In this document: positions 1-11,993 of the stretch, one piece after another | Position numbering within the stretch: position 1 is the first letter of the stretch | Layout: every line of letters starts with the position of its first letter | NCBI RefSeq assembly: GCF_002878395.1 | Contig: NC_061119.1 | Coordinates: 41,821,680-41,885,679 of the forward strand | Source: Capsicum annuum | Lineage: Eukaryota; Streptophyta; Magnoliopsida; Solanales; Solanaceae | Length of the DNA stretch: 64,000 nt | Reading direction: 5' to 3' | Translations under genes and position numbers: made by a program | Notes under the pieces: model-generated | The model's database searches: none | Told to the model about the DNA's origin: nothing | Seen by the model: only the letters and a program-made list of their open reading frames with translations

Positions 1-160
1 ATGTCTGATGAAGAACTAAAATATTGGATGTTTGTGCATTCTCTAAAAGGTGTAGCTAAGAGTTAGTACCAAAGGTTATGCCTTAATGAGATTAACAATT
101 GGTCAAATTTAGTTCATGTCTTTATGTATGAGTGAAATTCAGTAGTCGGACTTCATGTAC
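1..160 (+). pseudogene. Gypsy-like gag fragment
   Basis: The frame from base 1 reads MSDEELKYWMFVHSLKG, then a stop, then text like YQRLCLNEINNWSNL. The spacing of 'hydrophobic-SLKG-A-W-x-L-...-I-x-W-x-x-L' resembles the conserved core of plant gypsy Gag proteins (Retrotrans_gag family). It is open on the left edge of the window, has in-frame stops, and continues for only about 50 codons. A copia origin is not excluded. Confidence 0.35.
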
Positions 161-553
161 TAAAAATTTCAATATTGTTGCATTTGATACTTATATTTGT
201 TTCAACAGTGTAATGGATAATATATTTAAGAAAGAAACGTTCATTTATGGTCTCCTATTTCTTTCTTATTAAATTTTGGACTTTTTAAAAGAAATATAGT
301 AGATTAACTCTCTTTATAAAATATAAAAGAATAGAAAAATTAATATTCGATGGAGCTGACTTTTTTTCTTTGATCCGTAGAAACAAATACATTGGATTTT
401 TTTGAAAATAGTCTATTGGATCCTTTATTTTAGATAATGAATGAGATATTCTATCTAAGATTTAACTGACGCTCAATGAGGTTATGATTTTGATAGATCA
501 AGGGTTACATAAGAGTGTGTTAATCTAAACATTGTTCAAAGCTCCTGGTCCTA

Positions 554-653
554 TGAATAAATCTCTAGCCACATCCATAATAGTTGAAGAATTAACTGAA
601 ATGTGAATAAATCTCTAGCCACGTCCACAATTGTTGAAGAATTAACTGAAATA
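554..653. repeat. 50-bp tandem duplication
   Basis: Two adjacent 50-bp copies (554-603 and 604-653) share tgaataaatctctagccac and ttgaagaattaactgaaat, with a handful of substitutions. It is most simply a local slippage or unequal-exchange duplication in decayed sequence. Confidence 0.85.
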
Positions 654-1954
654 ACAATCAAAGAAGTCATCAAGGTATTAAATAATGTGAACAGACATGG
701 TCATGATCAAAATTCTAGGTTTATAAAAGTAATGGAAAGTATCCTGAGTAATAAAAATTGATTGGAGGCTTGAGTCTATTGTGAAGAGTTGTTTGATCCC
801 GCACACCCCATGATACTGGATAATTCAAGACAATTTCATTATACCGCGATATTAAATCAAGTGCTATTTAGGAGGCGCCCATGTTTGGTCAGATCTTTCT
901 TCATAATTTTTATTTTTTAATTAGTTCTTTTCATTAGTTTTGAATTTATAGTAGATTATAGAAAAAAAAATATCATGTCATGATCTTAACTAAGTTGCGA
1001 TCAATGGATGAAAGGCAACTCACTAATAATAATATTTTTAGTTACAATGGTAGGTACAGAGTTGTTATCACTTGCTCGATGAGATTTAAATCTAATGGAG
1101 GATAGGCACAACCGAGGAGGATGTAGTCTAGGAGAAAACTCCTGAAGGAAGTAACTTGTCTCATAGAAATGAGGATCTAAAAGAGAGGGTCAACTATGAG
1201 AATGATCGGGGAGTACTTGTTCTGCGATAAATAAATGACTTCAAACCTTAGGATATCTTAAAGAGGCAAAACTAGATCAATTTTTCTCATTGATTGACTA
1301 AAGAATGAATTGTATGGCTTTAGCACTCCCGTCACTAGGTGCAGAATAAAAAAAATCCTTGGTTGATCATCCAACACTCATTGAATTAGATCCTCACTAA
1401 CTATGATAAATGCCTTTAGATATTCGCAAACTTTTTATCTGGTAAATAAATATCAAAATAGCAAGAACATTAATTAATTTAAATCTCGTTCTGGTGAAGA
1501 ATAAGGTCAAAGAAAATCTCAAATAAACTAAGTTGACACACGAGTAGTTCCAACCAAAACCATTAGATGATAAGGAAATAAATTTTAAGATATAATCAAG
1601 AATAGAGTTTGGACTATAAATTTATGTCACAATTATTGAGGAATACTATGATGCAAATTAAATCGCCGTATCAACTGAAACTAAACCCACAAGGTTACAT
1701 GTTCCCACTATAGTGAATGAAAAGTTCCTTCAAAGTCAAACAAATAGACATGCAACACTCACTTGATAATGAAATTCAAGTTTTTTTCCCTTAGACAAAG
1801 ATTGTAAAAAGGTTGGACAACTTTGGAACTTTTTAGAATATATTACATCTGGAACCTATATACATACATTGCGACAGTAAAATAACAATATGAAGGGTTA
1901 GAAGTGTTGTGATAGTTATTTTTTTAAAGAATTATCATAATTAACTATGTAATA

Positions 1955-2110
1955 TTAAAGAATGTTGTGTCAGATACATTTATAAAAGGCCTAACTAGAG
2001 AACCAGTGAGAAATTATCAAAGAAAATGAAGTTATGATCGAAGACAAATCAACATGGTGGAAATTTTGCTAAAATATTGGTGATCCCAAGATCTAGGCTC
2101 AAGGAAAAAA
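1955..2110 (+). pseudogene. Copia-like pol 3'-end fragment
   Basis: The frame reads SDTFIKGLTREPVRN and shortly after GDPRSRLKEK in another frame. Copia RNase H regions typically end in 'LADP(F/L)TKGL-R-', so this looks like the tail of a copia pol gene. There are no flanking domains strong enough to confirm it and several frame changes are needed. The assignment rests on about 15 residues. Confidence 0.35.
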
Positions 2111-2935
2111 TAAAATTTTGATTGAGGTCTAATATTGTTAAAATAAAATATTGATCCATTCTAGTGATAAAGTTAATGTTCAGTACTAGCATAAATCGTT
2201 ATTAATTTTTAATAATTTCTAATTGTGATATGCAATATCTGATAGTTTATCCATATGACTACACATTTAAAAATCAATAAAGTGAAAGTTGCTTCAAGGA
2301 GGATTTCTAAAAGGTAATTCTCTATGCATTTATAATATTAGATAGCGTTCATTGTTAAAACGAATAAAAATATGATAGTCAAAGAAGGTAAAAAAAGTCA
2401 ATTGTGTGAATTATAGTTGTATAGATTTACACCAAATCTTGATGGTGTTGGAAAAATAATGAAATAGCTCAAAAAGAATTAATTTCACTGTGTAAATTCA
2501 TTCCTTCATACCTTGCTAATGAATGTTTAATATATTTGTTTTGATTAATTGTCTAGTCTTGATTAACCATAATTTCAATCATTATCATCAATGACTTGTC
2601 CAGTCATCTCGATGTTGCCTTTTAGACTTTCTAGCTAACCCATTAAGATTTTGACTTCCTTATCTTTATTGACATTTGACTATTTCCTCATCCTTGTCAG
2701 AAGCCATTGAAGTCATAAGTTTATTTTGATATGATATCATACTTATATATAGACTCACATCCTTTTCTCTAGGCAATAGAAAAAATTTATAGCAAAACAC
2801 ATATACATATTCCAGAAGTCATCTCATGAGGGGATAATAGGGAAGATCATAAAAGAAATTTCTCTTTTTAATATTATAGATGTTGGGTTTTTTCTACTTT
2901 AATCTTTTTTAGAATTTTGGCTTCTATTTTATGCT

Positions 2936-2940
2936 AGAAG
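2936..2940. repeat. Left target-site duplication of copia-1 (AGAAG)
   Basis: AGAAG lies directly before the inferred 5' LTR and recurs at 27365-27369 directly after the 3' LTR. Five base pairs is the usual copia target duplication, so the pair supports a single insertion that now spans 24.4 kb. Confidence 0.75.
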
Positions 2941-4334
2941 TTTTAGGATGCACTATTAACCATACAATTTATGTTATAATATTATATTTTTATTTCATGT
3001 AAAGACAATTTATTATATCAATTTAAAAAAAAATTAAATAGATCATTGTGTTAACATGTGTGTTCCTTACTTATATAGTAGACAATTTTATGTATGGAGT
3101 ATTTTAACTCATGCACGAAAGATTAAAATTATCGATTCTCATACGTAATAAATTAATGTTCACAATCAGAGATGAAATAGGACAAATATCTTGATGATTG
3201 TAGCATAAGATTAAATATAATTTGATCTTAACGGTGGGAGTGATAATATTCCAATTTCTTATGCTAGTACATCTTGTATGTATTGAACGAACCAATTAGA
3301 TATGTTTGTTTATGCTCTAAATTTAAATAAACAACTTATCTAGTCCACTATATGTACTTATGCTCTTAATCTTGATATAATTATTACTATCTATGTGATT
3401 TGATTTATTGTTTTAATTTATTAAAATATGAGACTCCTTTATGAGTCAATATATATGTAATAGGTTGGATGATGATAAATTACTTAGTGAAATTTTAGTT
3501 AGTCGATAGAAACATATCTCAGACTTGAGATAGAAGATGCCTCTTTATGGTTGCTTTTAATTTTTCATATGAAAATCCTGCAGGTGAATTTTACATCCGC
3601 CATGTGAAATAAGGTGAGCATTATAAATAAAGAATTAAATTAATCAATGTTAAATTTTTTACATAATTTAATTTAATTGATTAGTGTCGTTAATTGTAAA
3701 TAATGGTAGATATCGAAATTAAATCGAGTGCAATTACATATTTTTAGTATAATAATTTATAATTTATTATGATATGATAATTCATTCATTATCGAATTAA
3801 TATCGTAATTAGAAGCCTCGGTTAATAAATCTTTGGTTTCTGTTATACCTGGTTGACTAATCAATGTTGAAAAAGAAAAAGAAGCTTACTAGAAGAAATA
3901 ATACTATTTATTGGTGTTCTATAAAGAAAAAGAAAAATTCTGACTTTATATATTAAATAAAGGGAAAAAAATGTTTGTTTTTATGAGCAAAAATGCTTTT
4001 GCTTAGCAGAAAATATCTTTTACTCTTAAAAAGGGGAAAATGTTTTTGCCTCTTCTTCTTCCTTATTCAGTAGAGAACAGGGATAAATAGAGGCTATTGT
4101 TTAGAATAAATCATCCTCTTTCAATCCAAAAATTACTTGGCCACACAAGATTGATAACCAAAGTTAGTCAGAAGATAGCAGAAGGTTGTAGAATTGGAGG
4201 CCAAGGGATTGAACGATTTTTGTGAAAGCTTCAACAGGTAAGTGATTTTTTATATTCATTTTTTATTATATTATCTAGAAGTTATGTAAGGTAAATTGAT
4301 TATTGCTAATTACTTTTGATGTGCATATCTAACA
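2941..4334 (+). repeat. 5' LTR of copia-1
   Basis: Homologous along its length to 25704-27364; for example, the stretch around 3038-3120 (gttaacatgtgtgttccttac, catgcacgaaagatta) matches 25788-25866. It ends in atctaaca just before the primer-binding site; the 3' LTR ends gtctaaca. The inferred start TTTT, where the 3' copy has TGTT, is mutated, so the left boundary rests mainly on the AGAAG duplication. It retains the MITE-free site ttatta at 3381-3386. Confidence 0.8.
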
Positions 4335-4336
4335 AT

Positions 4337-4345
4337 TGGTATCAG
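4337..4345 (+). promoter_or_regulatory. Copia-1 primer-binding site
   Basis: The sequence tggtatcag follows the LTR end after two bases. It matches the start of the initiator-methionine tRNA complement (TGGTATCAGAGC) used by most plant copia elements; the sixth-from-last bases onward have decayed (tagttt). Confidence 0.8.
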
Positions 4346-5021
4346 TAGTTTTCTTATATATACTAGAAAATATAAAATAAATTACATGATTTGTTGTACA
4401 TGTTTTTAGTAATCATTATATAAATCATATTTTTGATGGTTTCTTATCATGTTTTTGATGATATTAATGATTTTCAGAAACTACGTTTATCATCATGAAA
4501 AAATAAAATAAATTTTACATATTTTACTTAGTTTTGTGAAAATCATTTCCTGGATTAAGAGTAAAACTATGATGAGTTTCAACTAAGACCAACAATAGTA
4601 GTTACTCACATTCTCTAACGAGCATTGTAGTGGCAGGGCCAAACCGCCTGGACAGTTTGTTTCACCCTCACAAATTGTTTTCCTAGAAAATGCCTAAATA
4701 ATGCCTAATATACTTTGTTAATTGAGGGAAAACTGTAAAGTTTTGGAATTGGCCCAACTATCTTTGTTACTTATATAGATTAACAAGTAGTGTAGCGGTA
4801 AGACCAAAAAATGCGGGCAGCCCTGCTGACCCTCGCAAATAACCTAGCCGAGAAATGTCGATTTGGTTGGTTTTAGAGTTTTTTAATTTTTGATAAACTT
4901 CGAATGATCTGAAATTTGGTAGGTTCATTGGAAATACTCCACTAAGAAATACACACTACTTTGTTGTGATATAGGACCTTTTTGGCCATTCGAAGTCGTT
5001 TGATGGGGTTTTGGCTATTTA
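4346..5021. other. Copia-1 leader plus about 440 bp of unassigned repeat-like sequence
   Basis: The first ~210 bp are AT-rich and fit a copia untranslated leader. From about 4580 the composition changes and two related strings occur: gcattgtagtggcagggcc near 4624 and gtagtgtagcggtaagacc near 4786, each followed by an 'accctcacaaat/accctcgcaaat' string. This resembles the GC-richer part of gypsy LTRs, but the gypsy-1 3' LTR has no counterpart. It may be a remnant of another related insertion or extra 5' sequence of gypsy-1. Confidence 0.4.
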
Positions 5022-6955
5022 TGTTGAAAGATCCCGTAAAATTTCAACATATTTATTTTTTACCCTCTCGCATGTGTGATGTCAATTTTGACTTGAATTA
5101 TATTTAGGAATGTTAAAAGGGTGTTTTGAGAAAGTTTTGAAATTTTTGAAGGGGGTTCGGGGCCATTTTCGGACCCTGAGGCTATAAGTCTTCACGATAG
5201 TGGCCTGCCATGGAGGTTAACCTCCGCAATAAGGGTGTGGCACAAACGCTAACCTCTATGATAAGGATATGTCATTCTGTTATGTGAAATTCACCTCATT
5301 TTTTTTTCACTTGAGGTGAGGGACTTTTGATCTTTTTACCCCTTACACAATATTTAAACATAAAATAACCTCTTTCCCTTTAGTTTTCAAAGATCAAAAG
5401 CATTTTTTTTACTCTTTATCAAAAAACCCAAGAAACCTCAAGGGTTTTACAAGAAATTCATCAACTAAGCTCAAAACTTTGAATTCTATTGGAATGTTTC
5501 TATATTTCAGGCGTGTTTCGCCTTACCTAACTTGAATTTTTAATTATGCCATTAATTGATTGAATATTCATGTGATTTAAATTACGGGTTTGAAATTGGG
5601 TTGAGGGATTTTTATTGTTATTACTTGAATTACTTGTTCCATATTTTAAATTAATTATCCATGTTTTAATTGATGATTTCTTGGACTGAATAGGTGAATT
5701 ATTTAAATGATTGAAATAGAGGACATGGGCTTCCCCAAATTGATGGAATTTTGACTTGATAATGGCATTAACCTCAACCAACTTTACTATCTTGATTTTG
5801 AATATAAATAATTCCATAATTTAACTTGTCTTTTGAACTCATTGGATTGCATTAAAGGACAAATAGATAAATATAGTTTTAGAAGGCCTTGGTGACCATG
5901 GTTTTGGATTTTAAATAGAACTTAGGAGTCTAATGGTTATACGGATTGGTTTGGCATAAATATATTAGCTTGTAAATATATTGGTATGGCGATACCAAGT
6001 TGGTAAATGCCATAATTAAAGAATCATGGTTTAATGGTTCATTATGTGTAAATTGTTTTAAATTAGGCTTAAAGAGAATTGTAGCTCACTGTGAAGGTGT
6101 AGGTTCCGGGGGAATCAACACTGAAAATCATATTTGCCTGCGTTGGGGGGTCCAGGTGACTGTATGCTTGGTGCACACATTTTATGTATTTTATTGGGAG
6201 GGATATAGCCTTGGTGCCTTTAGCCTTTCCTCGGTTTTTCCTCGATTTGAGCGGCTAAAATGCACCGGAGCACTTCCAGCAGGGAAAGCTGGACCCCTAT
6301 AGACTGTGGGTGCCTTTAGGACGGAGCGAGCTACATAGTTCAGGTTACTACTTTAAAATTTCATGTTCATGGACCTTGTCCCAATCCCAGCATCTTATAT
6401 ATATATATATATGTATGTATGTATGTATGTCTATTGATATGCATAAGGTTTATGATTGGATTTTGGTAATTACATTAATTTTTCCCATCCCCTAAGTTAT
6501 ATGTCAGTACTTTCCCCAGTGACCATCCTTGGACGCTGCATCATTCATGATATAGGGCCTGAGTGATTTTTGTTGCTCCTATGCAACGTTAGGTAATTTG
6601 GTATTCCTGTGGATCTATTGTGAAGTGGTGAGCCTCTATCTTTTGAAAGGCCTAATTATTTTATTATTTTTAGTATTGTTTAGTATTTCATTTTGGATCA
6701 TTTTGTCATAGTTGGGGGCATGTCTCAACTTAGTTTGGTATTCTGGTTTTAGAGGCTTTTATAGATAAATATAGGTTGGTTGTTGTTTTGACTCTTAGTT
6801 TTCAACTGGTTTATCAATGCTTTGTATCATCATGTTTGGTTGGCTTCTACTGTATTATTTTATTAGTTTCTAGATGTTACGATAAGGGGGTGGTCTCCAG
6901 CCCACGAAAGTCTTGAGATACTCATCATGACTAGGCCCTAGTTCTGGTCGTGATA
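5022..6955 (+). repeat. 5' LTR of gypsy-1
   Basis: Starts tgttgaaagatcccg and ends gtgata, directly followed by the primer-binding site. It matches 12006-13279 at both ends (gtcaattttgacttgaatta; gcctttaggacggag; gagatactcatcatgactaggccctag). About 650 bp between roughly 5570 and 6260 is absent from the 3' LTR. It includes a TA/TATG microsatellite at 6395-6431 that has a counterpart in the gypsy-2 LTR, showing the two elements are related. Confidence 0.8.
6395..6431. repeat. (TA)n(TATG)n microsatellite
   Basis: About nine TA units run into about five TATG units inside the gypsy-1 5' LTR. A similar compound repeat in reverse orientation lies at about 20896-20922 in the gypsy-2 5' LTR, so it belongs to the LTR family rather than being a random insertion. 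Confidence 0.9.
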
Positions 6956-6959
6956 AGAT

Positions 6960-6970
6960 TGATCTCAGAG
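6960..6970 (+). promoter_or_regulatory. Gypsy-1 primer-binding site (decayed)
   Basis: The sequence tgatctcagag lies five bases after the LTR end. It matches TGGTATCAGAG, the initiator-methionine tRNA complement, with three differences. Confidence 0.65.
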
Positions 6971-7163
6971 AATGGTTCAGATCATTATTTGTCCATAAAG
7001 TCGTGTCGAGTAGAGTCTTTTTTATGGGTGTGTAGCGTGCCACGCTTATAAGGGGGAGGCTATAAGGTATTTAGGAATATTTCCCTTTTATGTGTTCTAT
7101 TATGGGCTATAGAGTCTAGTTATCTTGATACTTCTCTAACTCTAGCTAGCTCGAATTTCATAC

Positions 7164-8338
7164 ATGCCTCCCCAAAGATCTGATAGTCCTAGGAACTCTG
7201 TTGGACCCTCTGTCCAACCTAGGGAAAATATAGAGGGAACTTATACTATTTATAGAGTACAGACCCAGTTTAGGTCCCTGGTCCTAACTTTATCACTCTA
7301 CGTAGGGTTCTACCTGGTCCCTACTAGTCCTTTTTTGGCTTCCCAAGTTGGTGATACTTATGCCCAGATACTTTAGGGAGATATCTCTAATGCAGAGTTT
7401 CGTCAGTCTATTCATAGCTTGCCCAACTAGTGGAATCGTAGTCTCATCGATCTGACCATGTTGGCCTTACTATTAGTTCATCTGAGGTCAATCGAATACC
7501 AATATATGAGGTTAAATCCCCCAACCTTTACAGGCTCTAAGGTTGAGGAGGATCCTCAAGAGTTTATTAATAAGATAGAGAAGATTTTTAGGGTGATGGA
7601 TGCTACCGATTCTAAAGGTGTAGCATTTGTTGGATATTAGTTGAAAGAAGGAATAGAGTTTGTTGCCTATTAGTTGAAAGAAGGTGTAGAGTTTGTTGCC
7701 TATTCAGGTGTTTTTCTTGATCACTTGTTTCCTTAGGAGTTGAAGAAAGATAACGCCAAAGAGTTTGTGAACTTGAAGCAGGATAAAATGAGTATGAAAG
7801 AGTATGATATGAAATTTCAAAAACTATCTCGTTATGCTCCAGAGTTGGTGTCTAATATGAGATCCATAATGAGAAAGTTTACTTTTAGGCTTTCCCATGA
7901 TTTAGTATTGGATTGTAAGGTTGCTATGTTGAATAATGATAAGGATATTTCTAGGCTAGTGGTTTATATACAAAAGGTCGTGGATAAGGTAAAGAAGCAA
8001 GGATAGGAGAGAGGTAGAGCAAAAATTTTAGATATTTAGAGCAGGGTTTAAGTTAGCAGAATGGTGAGAGATATGGTAGACAGTGGACACAGAAGAAGAA
8101 TTAGGGAAATTCTTATTTGACAATTAGTGCCCTTTATCCTAAGCCTTCTGTTGATTATCGTTTCTAAGCTAGCAGTGATCCAAAGGCACGGGGTGACCAG
8201 TCTAAGGTTAGTAGATCTCAATTAGCCCAACCTTATCCTCCTTGCTGATTTTATAGGCAACTTCACTGTAGTTATTGGGAGGAGGGGAGGAACTTATGTT
8301 TTAATTGTGGTTAGTATGGTCATCTGCAGCGAAATTTT
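7164..8338 (+). pseudogene. Gypsy-1 gag (broken)
   Basis: Structural capsid-like protein of the retrotransposon. It begins with a true ATG (MPPQRSDSPRN), the usual start of this family. Fragments at 7458-7640 (LNPPTFTGSKVEEDPQEFI) and 7740-8006 (SMKEYDMKFQKLSRYAPEL) are recognisable Retrotrans_gag segments; the latter open frame begins with TTG, not ATG. A zinc knuckle at 8297-8338 reads CFNCG-stop-YGHLQRNFP, with its final cysteine lost and a stop inside. At least four frame breaks separate the pieces. There is an in-frame 33-bp duplication at 7635-7700. Confidence 0.8.
7635..7700 (+). repeat. 33-bp (11-codon) tandem duplication in gag
   Basis: tattagttgaaagaagg(aa/tg)tagagtttgttgcc is repeated head-to-tail at 7635-7667 and 7668-7700 with two mismatches. 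It duplicates the part of gag that in the family reads roughly 'GVELAAYQLKD'. The length is a multiple of three, but both copies carry a stop. Confidence 0.9.
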
Positions 8339-8469
8339 CCCATAGCTAAAGTTGTCATTGGATCTAATAAGGTTTTGGTTACCACTTCTTCGACTCCTGC
8401 ACATAAGGGCGCCACCTCGGGTACCGACGGTGGCCGAAATCATCTCTATGCACATCCTATCATCAGGAA

Positions 8470-8838
8470 TCTGAGGCCTCTCATGATGTTGTCACTATTA
8501 TGTTACAACTCTTTTCCTATTATGTCTATTATTTGATTTATCCTAGTTCTAACCTATCTTATTTGACCCCTTATATAGCTATACACTTTGATTTTGATCG
8601 AAAAAATATTTCTGACACCTTTTTCGTGTCTACTCCAGTGGGTGATTCTATTGTTGCTAAGAAAATATATAGGGGTCGTGTGGTTTCCATCTTTCATAGG
8701 GAGACATTGGTGGACTTAATAGAATATGATATGGTAGATTTTGATGTAATCTTGGGGATGGATTGGCTTTATTTGTGCTATGCTTCTCAGGATTATAGGA
8801 CCCGAAGGTCAGTTTCTATTTTCCTAACAAATCGATGA
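8470..8838 (+). pseudogene. Gypsy-1 aspartic protease (broken)
   Basis: Retropepsin that would cleave the gag-pol polyprotein. Recognisable segments are LSYLTPYIAIHFDF and VSTPVGDSIVAKKIYRG, then FDVILGMDWL, the flap and C-terminal signature of gypsy proteases. The active-site motif, D-(P/T)-G-S in the family, has become IYPSS, so the catalytic aspartate is gone. The fragment is 112 codons in one frame. It is followed by the linker to the reverse transcriptase, which is also interrupted. Confidence 0.75.
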
Positions 8839-9045
8839 TTGAATAGGGGGGTTCCTTAATGCCCAAAGAAAGGATTGTTTCCTATATTAGATCTCAGAAA
8901 ATAATTTCCAAAGAGTGTTTGTATCAACTATTTCGACTTAAGGACTCTAATTCTGAGAGCCCCTTCTTGCAGTCTGTCTCTGTGGTTAACAAATTTCCTG
9001 AAGTGTTTTCTGGTGATCTTTCTATAATTCCTTCTGATACATAAA

Positions 9046-10330
9046 CAGGTTGTGGGATTGATCTTCTACCGAATACCCATCCCATTTTTATTCCTCCTTA
9101 TAGGATAGCTTCGACTAAACTTAAGAAACTGAAGAAGCAGTTAAAGGATCTTCTTTCCTCTGTCCTAGTATTTCTCCATAGGTTTCTCTTGCGCCTTTTT
9201 TTGTAAAATAAATATGGGTCTCTTAATATGTGTATAAACTATCATCGGTTGAATAAGTGATCGTGACAACTAAGTATCCTCTTTCTAAGATTAATGATCT
9301 TCTCAACCAGCTTCAGGGTGCTAAGTGTGTCTCTAAGATTGATCTTCGTTCAGGCTATTATCAACTGAAAATTAAGGAGGTTGATATTCCCAAGACTACT
9401 TTTCGAACCCAGTATGTCCATTACGAGTTTTTGGTTATGTCATTTGGATTAAACAATGCCCCAACTACTTTCATGGATCTTTTAAATCGGGTGTTTAGGA
9501 AATTTCTGGATTTGTTTATTGTAGTTTTCATTGATGACATCTTGATTTACTTTCAGAGTGAGGAGGGACATGCCAATAACCTCCAAATTGTGTTGCAGAC
9601 TCTTAAGGGCCAGAAATAGTATGTAAAGTTTTCTAAGTGTGAATTTTGGTTAAGTGTCGTGACCTTTCTTGGGCATGTTGTTTCTACTGAGGGGATCAAG
9701 GTGGATCTATAGAAAGTTTAGGATATTATGAAGTGGCCTAGACCCACGACTCTAATCGACATTAGGAGTTTCTTAGCCTTTGCTGGGTATTATAGAAGAT
9801 TTGTGGAGAGCTTCTCATCCATTATTTCCCCGCTGACTAAGTTAATTCAGAAAAAGGTTACGATTTTGCGGTCCAATGCTTGTGAGGGTATTTTTGAGAA
9901 GTTGAGGGATAAATTTACTTATGCTCCAGTTTTGACCCTGCTCGAGGGTACTGATGGCTTTTTGGTGTATTGTGATGCATCTCTTGTGGTACTGGGTTTT
10001 GTTTTGAGGCAACGTGGTAATATTGTGTCTTATGCTTTCATATAGCTTAAGGATCACGAGAGAAATTATCTGACTCACAACCTAGAGTTAGCAACTGTGG
10101 TCTTTGCTCTAGAAATTTGGCACCATTATTTGTATGTGGTGCTTATGGATATTTAGTCAAACCATAAAATCTTACAATAAGTGTTTACGCAAAAGAAATT
10201 AAATCTCAAGAAGAAGCAGTGGCTCGAGCTAATCAAGGATTATGAGATGTCTTTGCACAACCATCCAGGTAAACCTAATATTGTTGTTGATGCTCTTAGA
10301 AGGTTATCCATGGAAGTCTAACTCACATTG
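9046..10330 (+). pseudogene. Gypsy-1 reverse transcriptase and RNase H (broken)
   Basis: RNA-dependent DNA polymerase with its RNase H. At 9257-9619 a 120-codon frame holds [30 protein letters not shown] and the catalytic box [11 protein letters not shown] (FIDD at 9527-9538), so the YXDD-type aspartates survive. The connection domain follows at 9728-10045 (RPTTLIDIRSFLAFAGYYRRF). RNase H begins DGFLVYCDASLVVLGFVL (catalytic D present) and degenerates after 10045. Stops occur between all these pieces; the start of the first open frame is not an initiator but simply the base after a stop. Confidence 0.85.
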
Positions 10331-10599
10331 ATAGGGAGAGAAAGGGATAGACATTTATCAGCTAGCCAACTTAGGGATTTGCCTTCAAAACTCTAAGGAT
10401 GGGGGAGTGATTGTTCAAGAAGTGGTTAAATCATCATGTGGTGCTGAGGTAAGGGAGAAACAAACTTTGGATCCCATACTTATGTAGATTAAGGATGATG
10501 TGATATAGTAAAAGGTTATGGCTTTTGAGATTGAGGGAGATGGCATCTTCAGGTATCAAGGAAGGTAGTGTGTTCCTAATGGAGATGGGTTACGAGAAA

Positions 10600-11459
10600 G
10601 GATTTTAACTAAGGCTCAAGAGTCCATATATACAGTTCATCCAAGTTTGACTAAGATGTATCATGACTTGAAGGAAATCTACTAATGGAATAATATGAAG
10701 AGATATATGGCAAACTTTGTGGCTAAGTGTATGGTTTATCAGCAATTTAAGGTAGAACATTTAAGGCCTGGTAGTTTATCCCAAGAGATAGAGTTGCCCA
10801 TAGAGGTGAGAGGTGATTAATATGGATTTTACTATAGGTCTTCCCTGGTCTCGCAACCAGTATAATTCTATTTGGGTCATTATGGATAGAATGACTAAGT
10901 CTGCTCATTTCATGCTCATACGGAGTAACTACTCAGGAGAGAATTATCCTAAGTTATTCATTCAAGATGTAGTTAAATTGCATGGAGCATCGGTGTCCAT
11001 CATTTTAGACCGAGGTACACAGTTTTTTCTCACTTTTGGCATTCGTTTTAGAAAGGTTTAGGTACTCAGGTAAACCTTAGAATCGCTTTACACCATCAAA
11101 TGAATGGACAATCGTAAAGGACTATTCAAACTTTATAAGATATACTAAGGGCATATGTTATTGATTTTAAGGGTAGATGGGTTGACTATTTTCCTCTAAT
11201 TGAGTTCGCATACAACAATAGTTAGAATTTTAGAATTCAAATGGCTCCTTTTGAGGCTTTTTATGGGGGGAGGTGCAGGTCTTCTATTGGGTGGTTTGAA
11301 GTAGGCGAGACTAGGTTATTTGACCCTGACTTAGTTCAACAAGTCATAGAGAAGGTGATGGTGATTATAGAAAGACATAAGACTGCTCAAAGCTGCCAAA
11401 AGTCTTAAGAAGATGTGAGGTAAAGGGAGTTGGAGTTTTAAGTAGGTGATTGGGTATTC
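10600..11459 (+). pseudogene. Gypsy-1 integrase (broken)
   Basis: DNA strand-transfer enzyme. An N-terminal zinc-binding region of HHCC type is suggested by VHPSLTKMYHDLKEIY near 10640 and AKCMVYQQFK near 10725. The rve core at 10813-11061 reads MDFTIGLPWSRNQYNSIWVI and ends ILDRGTQF, the region of the second catalytic aspartate. A stretch with YGGRCRSSIGWFE follows near 11263-11300. Several frameshifts and stops make it non-functional. Confidence 0.8.
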
Positions 11460-11877
11460 TTGAAGGTTTCGCCTATGAAAGGAATCATAAGATCTGAAAA
11501 GAAGGGAAAGCTCAGTCCCTGTTACATTGGTCCATATCATATTATAAAAAGAATTGGTAATTTTGTGTATGAGTTAGATTTACAAGTGAGTTTAGCTTTG
11601 ATTCATTATATTTTCCATGTGTCTATGCTGAAAAGTGTGTGGGTGACCCTTCTTTGATAATACTTGTTGAGGATGTTGGTGTATGGATTTGTTGTCTTAT
11701 GAGGGGGTCCCAGTGGAGATATTGTGTAAGCTAGTTCATAGATTTAGGACCAAGGATTTAGCTTCGGTGAAGGTTCTTTGGAGAAATCAAAAGATGGAAG
11801 AAGATACACGGGAAGCTGAAGAAGATATCAAATCTAAGTACTTGTTCTTGTTTCCCGGGTTGGATGAAAGTGCTTAA
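11460..11877 (+). pseudogene. Gypsy-1 integrase C-terminus with chromodomain-like tail
   Basis: Two frames, 11460-11657 and 11683-11877, together cover KKGKLSPCYIGPYHIIKRIG (GPY/F module) and LSYEGVPVEILCK to VKVLWRNQKMEEDTREAEED. Chromoviruses of this type end in a chromodomain-like module with 'VKVLW-N-...-ATWEAE-D', which directs insertion to heterochromatin. Here the ATWE is changed to DTRE and a frameshift separates the two modules. The stop at about 11875 is followed by a ~115-bp spacer to the purine tract. Gypsy-2 carries the same module (16086-16481). Confidence 0.85.
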
Positions 11878-11993
11878 GGTATGAATTTCATTTCCCTTGT
11901 ATTATTTTTCAATTTTATCCTTGGATTCTGATGTATTCTTGCAATTATCGTGCTAAAAATACCCAAACTTCTTATTCGAGGATGAATGATCCT

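Larger units (their letters stand above)
1..2935. other. Decayed retroelement-derived intergenic DNA
   Basis: No intact gene is visible; all frames are full of stops. The left edge reads like a gypsy-type gag fragment, and around 1960-2110 there is a fragment resembling the end of a copia pol gene, so the stretch is probably two or more old elements. A TATA-like string (acttatatatagactc, about 2743-2758) could be an old LTR promoter, but no partner LTR is in the window. The rest is AT-rich and unassigned. Confidence 0.5.

Noticed and set aside
554..653. CRISPR-like direct repeats
   Set aside because: Only two abutting copies without spacers, in plant DNA.
5527..5817. 96-codon minus-strand frame inside the gypsy-1 LTR
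   Set aside because: Lies in LTR sequence absent from the 3' LTR, N/S/I-rich, no resemblance to any retroelement protein.
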